Positions 1 through 5,859 of a stretch of 13,615 bases of DNA are shown here, one piece after another. Position 1 is the first letter of the stretch; each line of letters begins with the position of its first letter. A program made the translations under genes and the position numbers. The notes below the pieces were generated by a model. The model was not told the DNA's origin. It ran no database searches and worked only from the letters and a program-made list of their open reading frames with translations. The stretch is from Rhodobacter sp. (lineage in GTDB: Bacteria > Pseudomonadota > Alphaproteobacteria > Rhodobacterales > Rhodobacteraceae). The stretch spans positions 1 to 13,615 of the forward strand of contig PNNE01000318.1 in NCBI GenBank assembly GCA_013824055.1, given 5' to 3'.

Positions 1-857
1 TTCACCTCGGCGCAGAACCGGATCGCATCGTCCCGCAGATGCCGCCGCTTCATCCGCTTCAGGATCAGATCATCCCCCGCCTGCAACGACAGGTGCAGGT
101 GCGGCATCAGCCGCGGTTCCGTCGCGATCGCCTCGATCAGCGCGGGGTCGGCCTCGATGGAATCGATCGAACTGATCCTCAACCGCGGCACCGTGGTCAG
201 CTTCAGGATCCGCCGCACCAGATCGCCCAGACGCGGCTCGCCCGGCAGGTCAGCCCCCCAAGAGGTCAGGTCCACCCCGGTCAGCACCACCTCGTTGAAA
301 CCGCGATCCACCAGCCGGCTGATCTGCTCGACCACCACCCCGGCCGGCACCGACCGCGAGTTTCCCCGGCCATAGGGAATGATGCAGAAGGTGCAGCGGT
401 GGTCGCAACCGTTCTGGACCTGGACATAGGCCCGGTGTCGCCCGAAGCCGTCGATCAGATGGCCCGCCGTCTCGCGCACCGACATGATGTCATCGACCTG
501 AACCTTCTCGGTCGCCCCGATCAGGTCGGGGGCCGCGATGCCGCGCCAGGTCTCGGCCTGCATCTTCTCGTGGTTGCCGACGACCCGCGTCACCTCGGGC
601 ATGGCGGCGAAGGTCTCGGGCTCGGTCTGCGCCGCGCAGCCGGTGACGATGATCGCCGCGCCGGGATTTTCGCGCGACAGCCGCCGGATTTCCTGCTTGG
701 CCTTCCGCACGGCCTCGCCGGTCACGGCGCAGGTGTTGACGATCACCGCCTCGGACAGACCTGCCGCGGCGGCAAGTTCCTTCATCGCCTCGGTCTCGTA
801 GGCATTCAGCCGACAGCCAAGCGTGGCGAAGACCGGCGGCTTCGGGGCAAGGTTCAT
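1..857 (-). CDS. mtaB: tRNA (t6A37) methylthiotransferase MtaB, 3' end outside the window
   Basis: MtaB is a radical-SAM enzyme that adds a methylthio group to C2 of N6-threonylcarbamoyladenosine at position 37 of ANN-decoding tRNAs. About 285 N-terminal residues are visible of a family length near 420; the C-terminus, including any TRAM domain, lies beyond the left edge. The UPF0004-type N-terminal domain has its three cluster cysteines in the contexts TLGCRLN (about residue 15), VNTCAV (43) and TGCAAQ (74). The radical-SAM cluster follows as CDHRCTFC (151-158), then IIPYGRG. The ATG at 857 overlaps the TGA of dapF as ATGA, so the two are probably translated together. The TLGCRLN and CDHRCTFC contexts favour MtaB over MiaB or RimO. 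Confidence 0.93.
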   Translation of the reverse strand, partial: MNLAPKPPVFATLGCRLNAYETEAMKELAAAAGLSEAVIVNTCAVTGEAVRKAKQEIRRLSRENPGAAIIVTGCAAQTEPETFAAMPEVTRVVGNHEKMQAETWRGIAAPDLIGATEKVQVDDIMSVRETAGHLIDGFGRHRAYVQVQNGCDHRCTFCIIPYGRGNSRSVPAGVVVEQISRLVDRGFNEVVLTGVDLTSWGADLPGEPRLGDLVRRILKLTTVPRLRISSIDSIEADPALIEAIATEPRLMPHLHLSLQAGDDLILKRMKRRHLRDDAIRFCAEV

Positions 858-1692
858 CTGTTTGTCGCCACGTGGTCTGCCGACAGCACCCCGTCGAAGA
901 CCCGCGCCACCGGGCCGGTCAGCCAGACGCCATCGTCGCGCCAGTCGACCTCCAGCACCCCGCCATCGACCTCCAGCGCGACGCGGGGACCGATCATCCC
1001 CCGCAGATGCGCCGCCACCGCCACGGCGCAAGCGCCAGAGCCGCAGGCCAGAGTGATCCCGGTCCCCCGCTCCCACACCCGCATCCGCATGCGGCAGGGC
1101 GAGAGCAGTTCGGCGAATTCCACGTTGGTCCGCTGGGGAAACAGCGGGTCATGCTCGATCTTCGGCCCCAGCGCGGCCAGGTCGACGCCCTCTGCGTTCT
1201 GGACGAAATGCACGCAATGCGGATTGCCCATGCCGACGGCCACCGGATCGCCCGGCAGCGGCAGATGCAGGTGATCGACCTCATGCGCCAGGGGGATCTG
1301 CGCCCAGTCCAGCTGCGGCTGGCCCATGTTGACCCAGACCCGGCCATCGGCCGCGCGCTCGGCCCGCAGGGTGCCCCGTGCCGTCACCAGCGACACGGCA
1401 TCGACCCCAAGGTCGCGCATCATGTAATCGGACACGCAGCGGGTGGCATTGCCGCAGGCCCCCGCCTGGCTGCCATCACTGTTCCAGAACACCAGCCCGA
1501 AATCGGCCGTGGCTGCATCGTGATCTCGGCCAGCTGGTCGAAGCCGACCCCGCGATTCCGGTCGCCCAGCGCGCGTGCGAGGCCAGCCGTCATCACCGCC
1601 CCGCGCCCGCGCGAGTCGATCACCACGAAATCATTGCCCGCACCATGCATTTTCATGAACGGCAGGCCGGTCTGCGCAAGGCTGTCCATCAT
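854..1692 (-). pseudogene. dapF: diaminopimelate epimerase DapF, with an apparent one-base frameshift
   Basis: DapF interconverts LL- and meso-diaminopimelate in the cytoplasm, for lysine and peptidoglycan synthesis. The N-terminal part reads GLPFMKMHGAGNDF and continues to DQLAEITMQP at about 1510. From there the reading moves to another frame that begins ADFGLVFWNSDGS and runs to the stop at 854. Both catalytic cysteines lie in this second part, in ACGNATRC and LACGSGACA. Adding one base near 1505-1512, for example extending the GG run in cgtggctg, joins the two into a normal 279-residue protein. The start at 1692 (or 1689) keeps the GLPF lead-in; an internal ATG at 1656 is the alternative. 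No strong ribosome binding site is seen. The gene is coupled to mtaB. DapF is normally essential, so a sequencing error is at least as likely as real loss. Confidence 0.85.
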
Positions 1693-1747
1693 CCGACGGC
1701 ATATACGACGACGGCCCACGATTTGCCAGTGCCGCTCGTTTTCGCCC

Positions 1748-1776
1748 TTGACCCCCGGCAACGCCGCGACTAATCA
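1748..1776 (+). promoter_or_regulatory. Predicted sigma-70 promoter of tRNA-Lys
   Basis: A TTGACC -35 box (1748-1753) is followed by a 17-base spacer and a TAATCA -10 box (1771-1776). This would start transcription a few bases before the mature tRNA 5' end at 1788, a usual arrangement for bacterial tRNA genes. Assigned by consensus and position only. Confidence 0.6.
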
Positions 1777-1787
1777 GCCGCCTCGTG

Positions 1788-1863
1788 GGGCCGGTAGCTC
1801 AGTTGGTAGAGCAGCTGACTTTTAATCAGCGGGTCACAGGTTCGAATCCTGTCCGGCTCACCA
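1788..1863 (+). tRNA. tRNA-Lys, anticodon TTT
   Basis: The full cloverleaf can be drawn. The acceptor stem GGGCCGG pairs with CCGGCTC with one G-T pair. The D arm is GCTC/GAGC, the anticodon stem GCTGA/TCAGC encloses loop CTTTTAA with anticodon TTT at 1821-1823, and the T arm ACAGG/CCTGT encloses TTCGAAT. The discriminator is A, and CCA is encoded at 1861-1863. It decodes AAA and AAG. It stands alone, divergent from dapF, with its own promoter and terminator. No integrase or flanking repeat suggests use as an integration site. Confidence 0.97.
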
Positions 1864-1868
1864 CCACA

Positions 1869-1905
1869 CGGAAGGCCCGGGTCGCAGGACCTGGGCCTTC
1901 CGCGT
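1869..1905 (+). terminator. Hairpin terminator between tRNA-Lys and the convergent membrane-regulator gene
   Basis: An approximately 15-bp stem (1869-1883 with 1888-1902) encloses a GCAG loop, with one G-T pair. It is followed on the plus strand by gcgttt, a short T tract. It lies six bases after the tRNA CCA and four bases beyond the stop of the convergent gene, so it probably ends transcripts from both sides. Confidence 0.7.
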
Positions 1906-1906
1906 T

Positions 1907-2611
1907 TCAGATCATCTTGATGGTGTCCTTGCCCACGGCCAGCATGTAGCCGCGCCGGGCGATGGTCTTGACCAGAAGCTCGCTGACCAGCTGGTTGCCC
2001 AAGGTATCCCGCAGCCGCTTGACGCGCGTCGCACCGGCGGCCTCGTCGCAGTCGGCCTCGTTGCGGCCCGAGATCACCGCCTCGATCTGCGCCCCGGTCA
2101 GGACCTCGTCGTCCATCCGGGCTTCGGCCAGAACCGACAGCGTCTCCAGCGCCGCCTCGGTCAGGGCGAATTCCAGGTCGTTGATGTAGACCGCCCGCGA
2201 CTCGCGGCTGATCATCAGGCTGGAGACCTGGATGCCCGACCGCTGGATCGCCGAGATGCGCCGGTTCAGCGCGATGATCATCACCAGAAAGACCAGCGAC
2301 GACACCAGAAGCGCCGTGGAAAACAGCAACAGCACGAAGATCACGCTGCGATAGCTGATCAGCACCTCGGAGAACGCCGTCCCCGACTGTGCCAGAATCT
2401 CCAGGAGCTTGATCTCGGCCAGGGTGTTCAGGTTGTCGTTCTCGACAAACAGCCGTTCAACCCGCGCGTTGAAGGCGTTGGCGTCGGGCAGGTTCAGGAA
2501 CAGGAACAGCGCGGCGGCCAGCAGGATCAGGACGATGGCGGCAATTCCGAAGGCAACCACGCGGTTGCCGGCCTTGAGACTTTCAGTAACGGAGGAAGTG
2601 TTCTCCGGCAC
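1907..2611 (-). CDS. Membrane protein with two helices and a C-terminal winged-helix (OmpR/ToxR-like) domain
   Basis: A 234-residue protein of unknown function. Two hydrophobic segments lie at about residues 18-41 and 88-115, with about 45 residues between. KR-rich flanks put both ends in the cytoplasm and the middle in the periplasm. Residues about 141-227 resemble the DNA-binding domain of OmpR-type regulators: LTEAALETLSVLAEA corresponds to the first helices, EVLTGAQIEAVI to the loop and third helix, and TRVKRLRDTLG then LLVKTIARRGYML to the recognition helix and final wing. There is no receiver domain. The inferred role is a membrane-bound transcription factor, with the order reversed relative to ToxR or CadC, where the DNA-binding domain is N-terminal. 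I chose GTG 2611 because AGGAAAGG lies eight bases before it; a TTG at 2629 is possible. It overlaps the upstream gene by 29 bases. Confidence 0.75.
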   Translation of the reverse strand: MPENTSSVTESLKAGNRVVAFGIAAIVLILLAAALFLFLNLPDANAFNARVERLFVENDNLNTLAEIKLLEILAQSGTAFSEVLISYRSVIFVLLLFSTALLVSSLVFLVMIIALNRRISAIQRSGIQVSSLMISRESRAVYINDLEFALTEAALETLSVLAEARMDDEVLTGAQIEAVISGRNEADCDEAAGATRVKRLRDTLGNQLVSELLVKTIARRGYMLAVGKDTIKMI

Positions 2612-2867
2612 TCGCTTTCCTTTCCTCAAGGCCCTCGGGCCCGAACGTGGACAAAACCGTCAGAAGCGTCCAGCCGTCCGCGGCCAGCCTTGGCGTCAAC
2701 TCGCCTTCGGCAGCCCCGGGCGAACAGTTGCCGTCCGACACTTGCGCCACACCGTAGATCAGCTTCAGCGGTTCGTCACGCTTGGCCTTGTAGTCGGCAT
2801 AGCATTCCGCCGCCACCGGCCCGGCCAGGACCAGGGCAAGTGCCGCTGAGGTGAGGAAAGTCTTCAT
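2583..2867 (-). CDS. Small exported protein of unknown function
   Basis: A 94-residue protein. Residues 1-20 form a classic signal peptide (MKTFLTSAALALVLAGPVAA) with likely cleavage at AA-EC, leaving a mature periplasmic protein of about 74 residues. The mature part has only two cysteines, one just after the cleavage site (ECYADYKAK) and one in DGNCSPG, which could form a disulfide. The end reads GWTLLTVLSTFGPEGLEERKASAGEHFLRY. I recall no named family, though the pattern looks like small conserved proteins of this order. An upstream in-frame start at 2927 is rejected because the signal peptide begins at 2867. The end of this gene overlaps the start of the membrane-bound regulator, so the two are probably co-translated and may be functionally linked; that link is inference. 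Confidence 0.72.
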   Translation of the reverse strand: MKTFLTSAALALVLAGPVAAECYADYKAKRDEPLKLIYGVAQVSDGNCSPGAAEGELTPRLAADGWTLLTVLSTFGPEGLEERKASAGEHFLRY

Positions 2868-2891
2868 TCTGTTGGTCCCCGCAAGGAGCTG

Positions 2892-2925
2892 CCCGATTGC
2901 CGACAGACCCCGATTGCCGACAGAC
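2892..2925. repeat. Perfect 17-bp tandem duplication upstream of the small exported protein
   Basis: The unit cccgattgccgacagac occurs twice back to back with no mismatch (2892-2908 and 2909-2925), starting 25 bases before the ATG at 2867. It lies in the probable 5' leader or promoter of the minus-strand pair. Identity of the copies suggests a recent slippage duplication. A doubled regulatory site is possible but unproven. Confidence 0.9.
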
Positions 2926-2942
2926 AATGCGCCTGCCTGCGC

Positions 2943-2957
2943 TGATATTCAATATCA
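2943..2957. promoter_or_regulatory. 15-bp perfect dyad, candidate operator copy 1
   Basis: TGATATTCAATATCA is a perfect inverted repeat with 7-base arms around one central base. It lies between the divergent genes at 2867 and 3134. It matches the dyad at 2976-2990 at 10 of 15 positions (TGNTATNNNATANCA). I do not recognise the binding protein. Confidence 0.55.
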
Positions 2958-2975
2958 CGCCGGAGTTTGGCGGGC

Positions 2976-2990
2976 TGCTATCGGATAGCA
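2976..2990. promoter_or_regulatory. 15-bp perfect dyad, candidate operator copy 2
   Basis: TGCTATCGGATAGCA is a second perfect 7+1+7 inverted repeat. Its centre is 33 bp from the first, about three helical turns, so two dimers could sit on the same face. A third, weaker inverted repeat CCGCTA/TAGCGG with a five-base loop follows at 3007-3023. Confidence 0.55.
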
Positions 2991-3133
2991 AGTCGGTTTT
3001 CCCGCACCGCTATGCCCTAGCGGCCCCGCGTTATTGCTTACCCCGCAACCGCATGTCGAGGCTTGGCCACCGGGTCGTCGGCATGGGTGCCGCGGCTCTC
3101 GCAAGACCAAGAAGACCGCATCAGGAGGCATCC

Positions 3134-3634
3134 ATGTCCGTCGAGTTCAGAAGCCGTTCGCACCGCATCGCCTCGCGGGGGATCAGCGAAGGCACGCTTT
3201 CCGCCCGCCGCTTCGCCGCCATGCTGACCGGAGGGGCGGCCGCTCTGGTCGTTGTTCTGGCCACGGCGATCCCGGTCAAGGCCGACAGCAAGAACGATCT
3301 GGCCAAGGCGCTGATCGCGGCGCTGGTGGTCGGGGCCATCGCGCACGAGTTGAACGCCAACGACCAGCCGGCCGCCGCGCCGGTTCCGGTGCCGCTGCCG
3401 CTGCCCGAACCCAAGCCGGTCTCGTCCAAGCGGGTGCCTGCGGTCTGCGCGATTTCGATCGACGGGGCCGAGCGGTCGGTGACGCTGTATCCCGAAAGCT
3501 GCCTGCGGGCCGAGGGCTTCAAGCCCCGCCTGCCGCGAGGCTGTGCGAACACCGCGACGATCTATGGCCAGCGCGACCGGGTCTACTCGGCGCAATGCCT
3601 GCGCGATGCCGGGTACCGGGTTTCGGGACGCTGA
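3134..3634 (+). CDS. Exported or membrane-anchored protein with proline-rich linker and four cysteines, unknown function
   Basis: A 166-residue protein. The ATG at 3134 has AGGAGG five bases upstream. A long basic N-terminus leads to a hydrophobic segment (about 27-47) ending IPVKA-DS, a plausible signal-peptidase site at residue 50. A second weaker hydrophobic stretch (about 58-72) and a proline-rich linker (about 82-96) follow. The C-terminal part has cysteines at about 105, 123, 137 and 155, in a pattern repeated twice: a cysteine, then residues including Y, then ESCLRAEGF or AQCLRDAGY. This suggests two similar halves held by disulfides in the periplasm. It is divergent from the 2867 gene and shares its dyad-rich control region. 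I do not recognise a named family. Confidence 0.7.
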   Translation: MSVEFRSRSHRIASRGISEGTLSARRFAAMLTGGAAALVVVLATAIPVKADSKNDLAKALIAALVVGAIAHELNANDQPAAAPVPVPLPLPEPKPVSSKRVPAVCAISIDGAERSVTLYPESCLRAEGFKPRLPRGCANTATIYGQRDRVYSAQCLRDAGYRVSGR

Positions 3635-3647
3635 TCGGTGGACAGGG

Positions 3648-3741
3648 GGCCGCCGAGGCGGCCTGGAACGAAGCGGGGGGTCGCCCTGATCCCCGCTTCC
3701 GTCTGGGGGGCGGGAGGGTGAGCAGCTCCCGCCCCCTTTTT
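3648..3741 (+). terminator. Hairpin series ending in a strong Rho-independent terminator
   Basis: Three hairpins follow the stop at 3634. The first is GGCCGCC/GGCGGCC (3648-3663). The second is GAAGCGGGG/CCCCGCTTC (3670-3699). The third is an 11-bp stem GGGGGCGGGAG/CTCCCGCCCCC (3706-3716 with 3726-3736) followed by five Ts (3737-3741). The last is a textbook intrinsic terminator and isolates the upstream gene from rnhB. Confidence 0.85.
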
Positions 3742-3771
3742 CTGTGATCCGATCCGCGCTACTCCGGGGGC

Positions 3772-4404
3772 ATGAACGCGATCATTCCCGACTTCACGCA
3801 CGAGACGCAGGCGTCTGGCAGGGGGTTCCTGCGTGTTGCCGGCGTGGATGAGGTCGGGCGCGGCCCGCTGGCCGGCCCGGTGACGGCTTGCGCAGTCCGT
3901 CTTGACCCCGACCGTATTCCGGCGGGTCTGCGCGATTCCAAGATCCTCACGCGGGACCGGCGCGAAGCTCTGTATCTCGAGATCCTTGCCGTGGCCGAGG
4001 TTTCGGTCGCCCATGCCACGGTCGACGAGATCGACGCGCTGAACATCCTGCGCGCCAGCCACCTGGCGATGGAGCGGGCGGTGGCAAGCCTGGGGGCGGA
4101 CCACGCGCTGATCGACGGCACCATGATCCCGCGCGACCTTTGCTGTGGTGGGACCGCGATCATCCGCGGGGACGCGATCTGCCTGTCGATTGCCGCAGCG
4201 TCGATCGTGGCGAAGGTGACGCGCGACCGGATCATGGTGGATTTGGCGCAACAGCACCCCGGCTACGGCTGGGAGGCCAATGCCGGCTATCCGACAAAGG
4301 CCCATCTGATGGCGCTGCAGAATCTAGGCGTAACCCCTTGGCATAGACGCTCGTTCAAGCCCGTCCACAACATATTGTATCAAGGAAATTCTGTAACCTG
4401 TTGA
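3772..4404 (+). CDS. rnhB: Ribonuclease HII
   Basis: RNase HII cuts the RNA strand of RNA:DNA hybrids and removes single ribonucleotides from DNA in the cytoplasm. The protein is 210 residues, normal for the family. The signature GVDEVGRGPLAGP (24-36) supplies D26 and E27, LIDG supplies D115, and ASIVAKVTRDRIM supplies D152, completing the four metal-binding acidic residues. The family-typical GYPTKAH follows at 172-178. No strong ribosome binding site precedes the ATG at 3772, though a G-rich ccggggg lies just before it. The gene ends inside the cluster of GANTC sites belonging to the ccrM promoter: its TGA stop overlaps the first site. Confidence 0.96.
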   Translation: MNAIIPDFTHETQASGRGFLRVAGVDEVGRGPLAGPVTACAVRLDPDRIPAGLRDSKILTRDRREALYLEILAVAEVSVAHATVDEIDALNILRASHLAMERAVASLGADHALIDGTMIPRDLCCGGTAIIRGDAICLSIAAASIVAKVTRDRIMVDLAQQHPGYGWEANAGYPTKAHLMALQNLGVTPWHRRSFKPVHNILYQGNSVTC

Positions 4405-4448
4405 TTCAATAAAGAATTTGACGGCGATTCGCCTCTGACTCATGATTC
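4403..4448 (+). promoter_or_regulatory. ccrM promoter with four GANTC methylation sites
   Basis: GANTC sites occur at 4403-4407, 4426-4430, 4437-4441 and 4444-4448. A possible sigma-70 promoter is TTGACG (4418-4423), 17 bases, then CATGAT (4441-4446). Three of the sites lie in the spacer or -10 box. GANTC is the target of CcrM enzymes, so the gene product may methylate its own promoter. No full CtrA-type TTAA-N7-TTAA site was found. Confidence 0.65.
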
Positions 4449-4492
4449 ACCCAACAACGGCACACAACAGATGCCGGGGGCAGAGGCAAAGA

Positions 4493-5614
4493 ATGACGAC
4501 CAGGAATACCGCGGCGGAGCATGCGCTTCCGCTGAACCAGATCCTTTCCGGCGACTGTGTGGAGGTGATGAACTCGCTTCCGGCGGGGTCCGTCGACCTC
4601 ATCTTCGCCGATCCCCCCTACAACCTTCAGCTGCGGGGCGACCTGCACCGGCCCGACAACTCCAAGGTCGATGCGGTGGACGATCACTGGGACCAGTTCG
4701 CCAGCTTTGCGACCTACGACAGCTTCACGAAGGACTGGCTGGCGGCGGCGAAGCGGCTGTTGAAGCCCAATGGCGCAATCTGGGTGATCGGCAGCTATCA
4801 CAACGTGTTCCGCCTGGGGACCGAGCTGCAGAACCAGGGCTTCTGGCTGTTGAACGACGTGGTCTGGCGCAAGTCGAACCCGATGCCGAACTTCAAGGGC
4901 AAGCGGCTGACCAATGCGCATGAGACGCTGATCTGGGCCAGCCGCGACGAGGCGGCGAAGTATACCTTCAACTACGAGGCGCTGAAGGCCCTTAACGACG
5001 GCATCCAGATGCGGTCGGACTGGGTGATCCCGCTGTGCACCGGGCATGAGCGGCTCAAGGATGAAAACGGCGACAAGGCCCACCCCACCCAGAAACCCGA
5101 GGCCTTGCTGCACCGGGTCATCGTGGCGACGACCAATCCGGGCGATGTGGTGCTGGACCCGTTCTTCGGAACCGGCACGACCGGGGCGGTCGCCAAGATG
5201 CTGGGCCGCGATTTCATCGGGATCGAACGCGAGGCGGCTTACCGGAAGGCGGCCGAGGCCCGGATCGCGCGGGTGAGGCGGTTCGATGCCTCGGCCCTGG
5301 AAGTGACCGGGTCGAAGCGGGCGGAACCTCGGGTGCCGTTCGGGCAGGTCGTGGAACGCGGCATGCTGCGACCGGGAGAGGAGCTGTTCAGTCTGGGCAA
5401 CCGCTTCAAGGCCAAGGTTCGCGCCGATGGGACGCTGATCGGGAACGACGTGAAGGGCAGCATCCACCAGGTGGGGGCCGCGCTGGAGGGGGCGCCGTCC
5501 TGCAATGGCTGGACCTACTGGCACTTCAAGCGGGACGGCAAGATGGTCCCGATCGACATCCTGCGGCAGCAGATCCGGGCCGAGATGGAGGCCGGCGGCA
5601 GCCGCACGCACTGA
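4493..5614 (+). CDS. ccrM: CcrM-type adenine-N6 DNA methyltransferase (GANTC)
   Basis: CcrM methylates adenine in GANTC and sets cell-cycle-dependent methylation in alphaproteobacteria. The protein is 373 residues, close to the 358 of the Caulobacter enzyme. The catalytic motif DPPY (residues 40-43) comes before the SAM-binding motif DPFFGTGTTG (222-231), the order of beta-class methyltransferases. Typical sequences such as VIGSYHNVFR, WRKSNPMPNF and KAHPTQKP lie between. Residues about 280-358 fit the C-terminal RAMA DNA-recognition domain found in CcrM (EELFSLGNRFKAKVRADGTL). I use ATG 4493, preceded by GAGG; the in-frame ATG at 4442 sits inside the predicted -10 box. Specificity is inferred from family resemblance. 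The gene follows rnhB after 88 bases and is likely separately promoted. Confidence 0.95.
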   Translation: MTTRNTAAEHALPLNQILSGDCVEVMNSLPAGSVDLIFADPPYNLQLRGDLHRPDNSKVDAVDDHWDQFASFATYDSFTKDWLAAAKRLLKPNGAIWVIGSYHNVFRLGTELQNQGFWLLNDVVWRKSNPMPNFKGKRLTNAHETLIWASRDEAAKYTFNYEALKALNDGIQMRSDWVIPLCTGHERLKDENGDKAHPTQKPEALLHRVIVATTNPGDVVLDPFFGTGTTGAVAKMLGRDFIGIEREAAYRKAAEARIARVRRFDASALEVTGSKRAEPRVPFGQVVERGMLRPGEELFSLGNRFKAKVRADGTLIGNDVKGSIHQVGAALEGAPSCNGWTYWHFKRDGKMVPIDILRQQIRAEMEAGGSRTH

Positions 5615-5630
5615 ATTTCGGAACACGCCT

Positions 5631-5690
5631 GTCCCCCGGACCGCCTGGGGGACACCTTCACCCCGCCGAGATGTCTCGGCGGGGCTTTTT
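5631..5690 (+). terminator. Hairpin plus Rho-independent terminator after ccrM
   Basis: A small hairpin GTCCCCC/GGGGGAC (5631-5637 with 5647-5653) precedes a strong stem CCCCGCCGAG/CTCGGCGGGG (5661-5670 with 5675-5684, loop ATGT) followed by CTTTTT to 5690. This is a clear intrinsic terminator on the plus strand. The minus-strand GST remnant frame reads through it. Confidence 0.88.
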
Positions 5691-5813
5691 CGTCACCGCG
5701 GTGATCTTCGCGAACCGCAGCTCCCATATCCTGCGCGAGGAACTGGCGGTGATCGGGTGAGCAAGGTCGGGCGCAACCCGCGGGTTCAGGGTCTGCGAGT
5801 GGTAGAGTTTCAT
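5658..5813 (-). pseudogene. Glutathione S-transferase remnant: start region only
   Basis: Starting at ATG 5813, the first residues MKLYHSQTLNPRVA match the N-terminal beta strand and start of helix 1 of a common bacterial glutathione S-transferase type (usual length near 200-230 residues). After about codon 14 (near 5772) the similarity ends. The frame continues as unrelated residues to a stop at 5658 inside the ccrM terminator, 51 residues in all. The start signals are intact: GGGAGG lies five bases before the ATG, and a perfect 20-bp palindrome lies 24 bases upstream. The best reading is a gene whose body was deleted while its promoter region remained. A 30-codon plus-strand frame (5671-5760) in the same stretch resembles nothing I know. 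Confidence 0.6.
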
Positions 5814-5837
5814 TGCGGCCTCCCGTGGTCAGGCCAT

Positions 5838-5857
5838 TACATACCAATTGGTATGTA
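5838..5857. promoter_or_regulatory. Perfect 20-bp palindromic operator upstream of the GST remnant
   Basis: TACATACCAATTGGTATGTA is identical to its reverse complement over all 20 bases. Size and symmetry fit operators bound by TetR-family repressors, which often control electrophile-responsive GST and reductase genes. It sits between the stop of the alkane monooxygenase gene (5860) and the GST start (5813). No TetR gene lies in the window. Confidence 0.7.
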
Positions 5858-5859
5858 GG

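Noticed and set aside
39..1274. Long plus-strand frame opposite mtaB and dapF
   Set aside because: It is a shadow in GC-rich DNA. Its translation is arginine-, histidine- and proline-rich without family similarity, while the opposite strand encodes MtaB and DapF.
1788..1863. tRNA-Lys as an integration site for a mobile element
   Set aside because: There is no integrase, no repeat of the tRNA 3' end seen nearby, and both flanks are core genes.
4381..4420. CtrA binding site upstream of ccrM
   Set aside because: CtrA control of ccrM is known in Caulobacter, but no TTAA-N7-TTAA or close variant was found here; gtaacc alone is insufficient.
4442..4492. Upstream in-frame start for ccrM at 4442
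   Set aside because: The ATG falls in the predicted -10 box and among GANTC sites, and the added 17 residues have no resemblance to CcrM proteins.
5671..5760. 30-codon plus-strand frame beginning MSRRGFFVTAV within the GST scar
   Set aside because: Its ATG lies in the loop of the ccrM terminator, there is no ribosome binding site, and it resembles no family I know.
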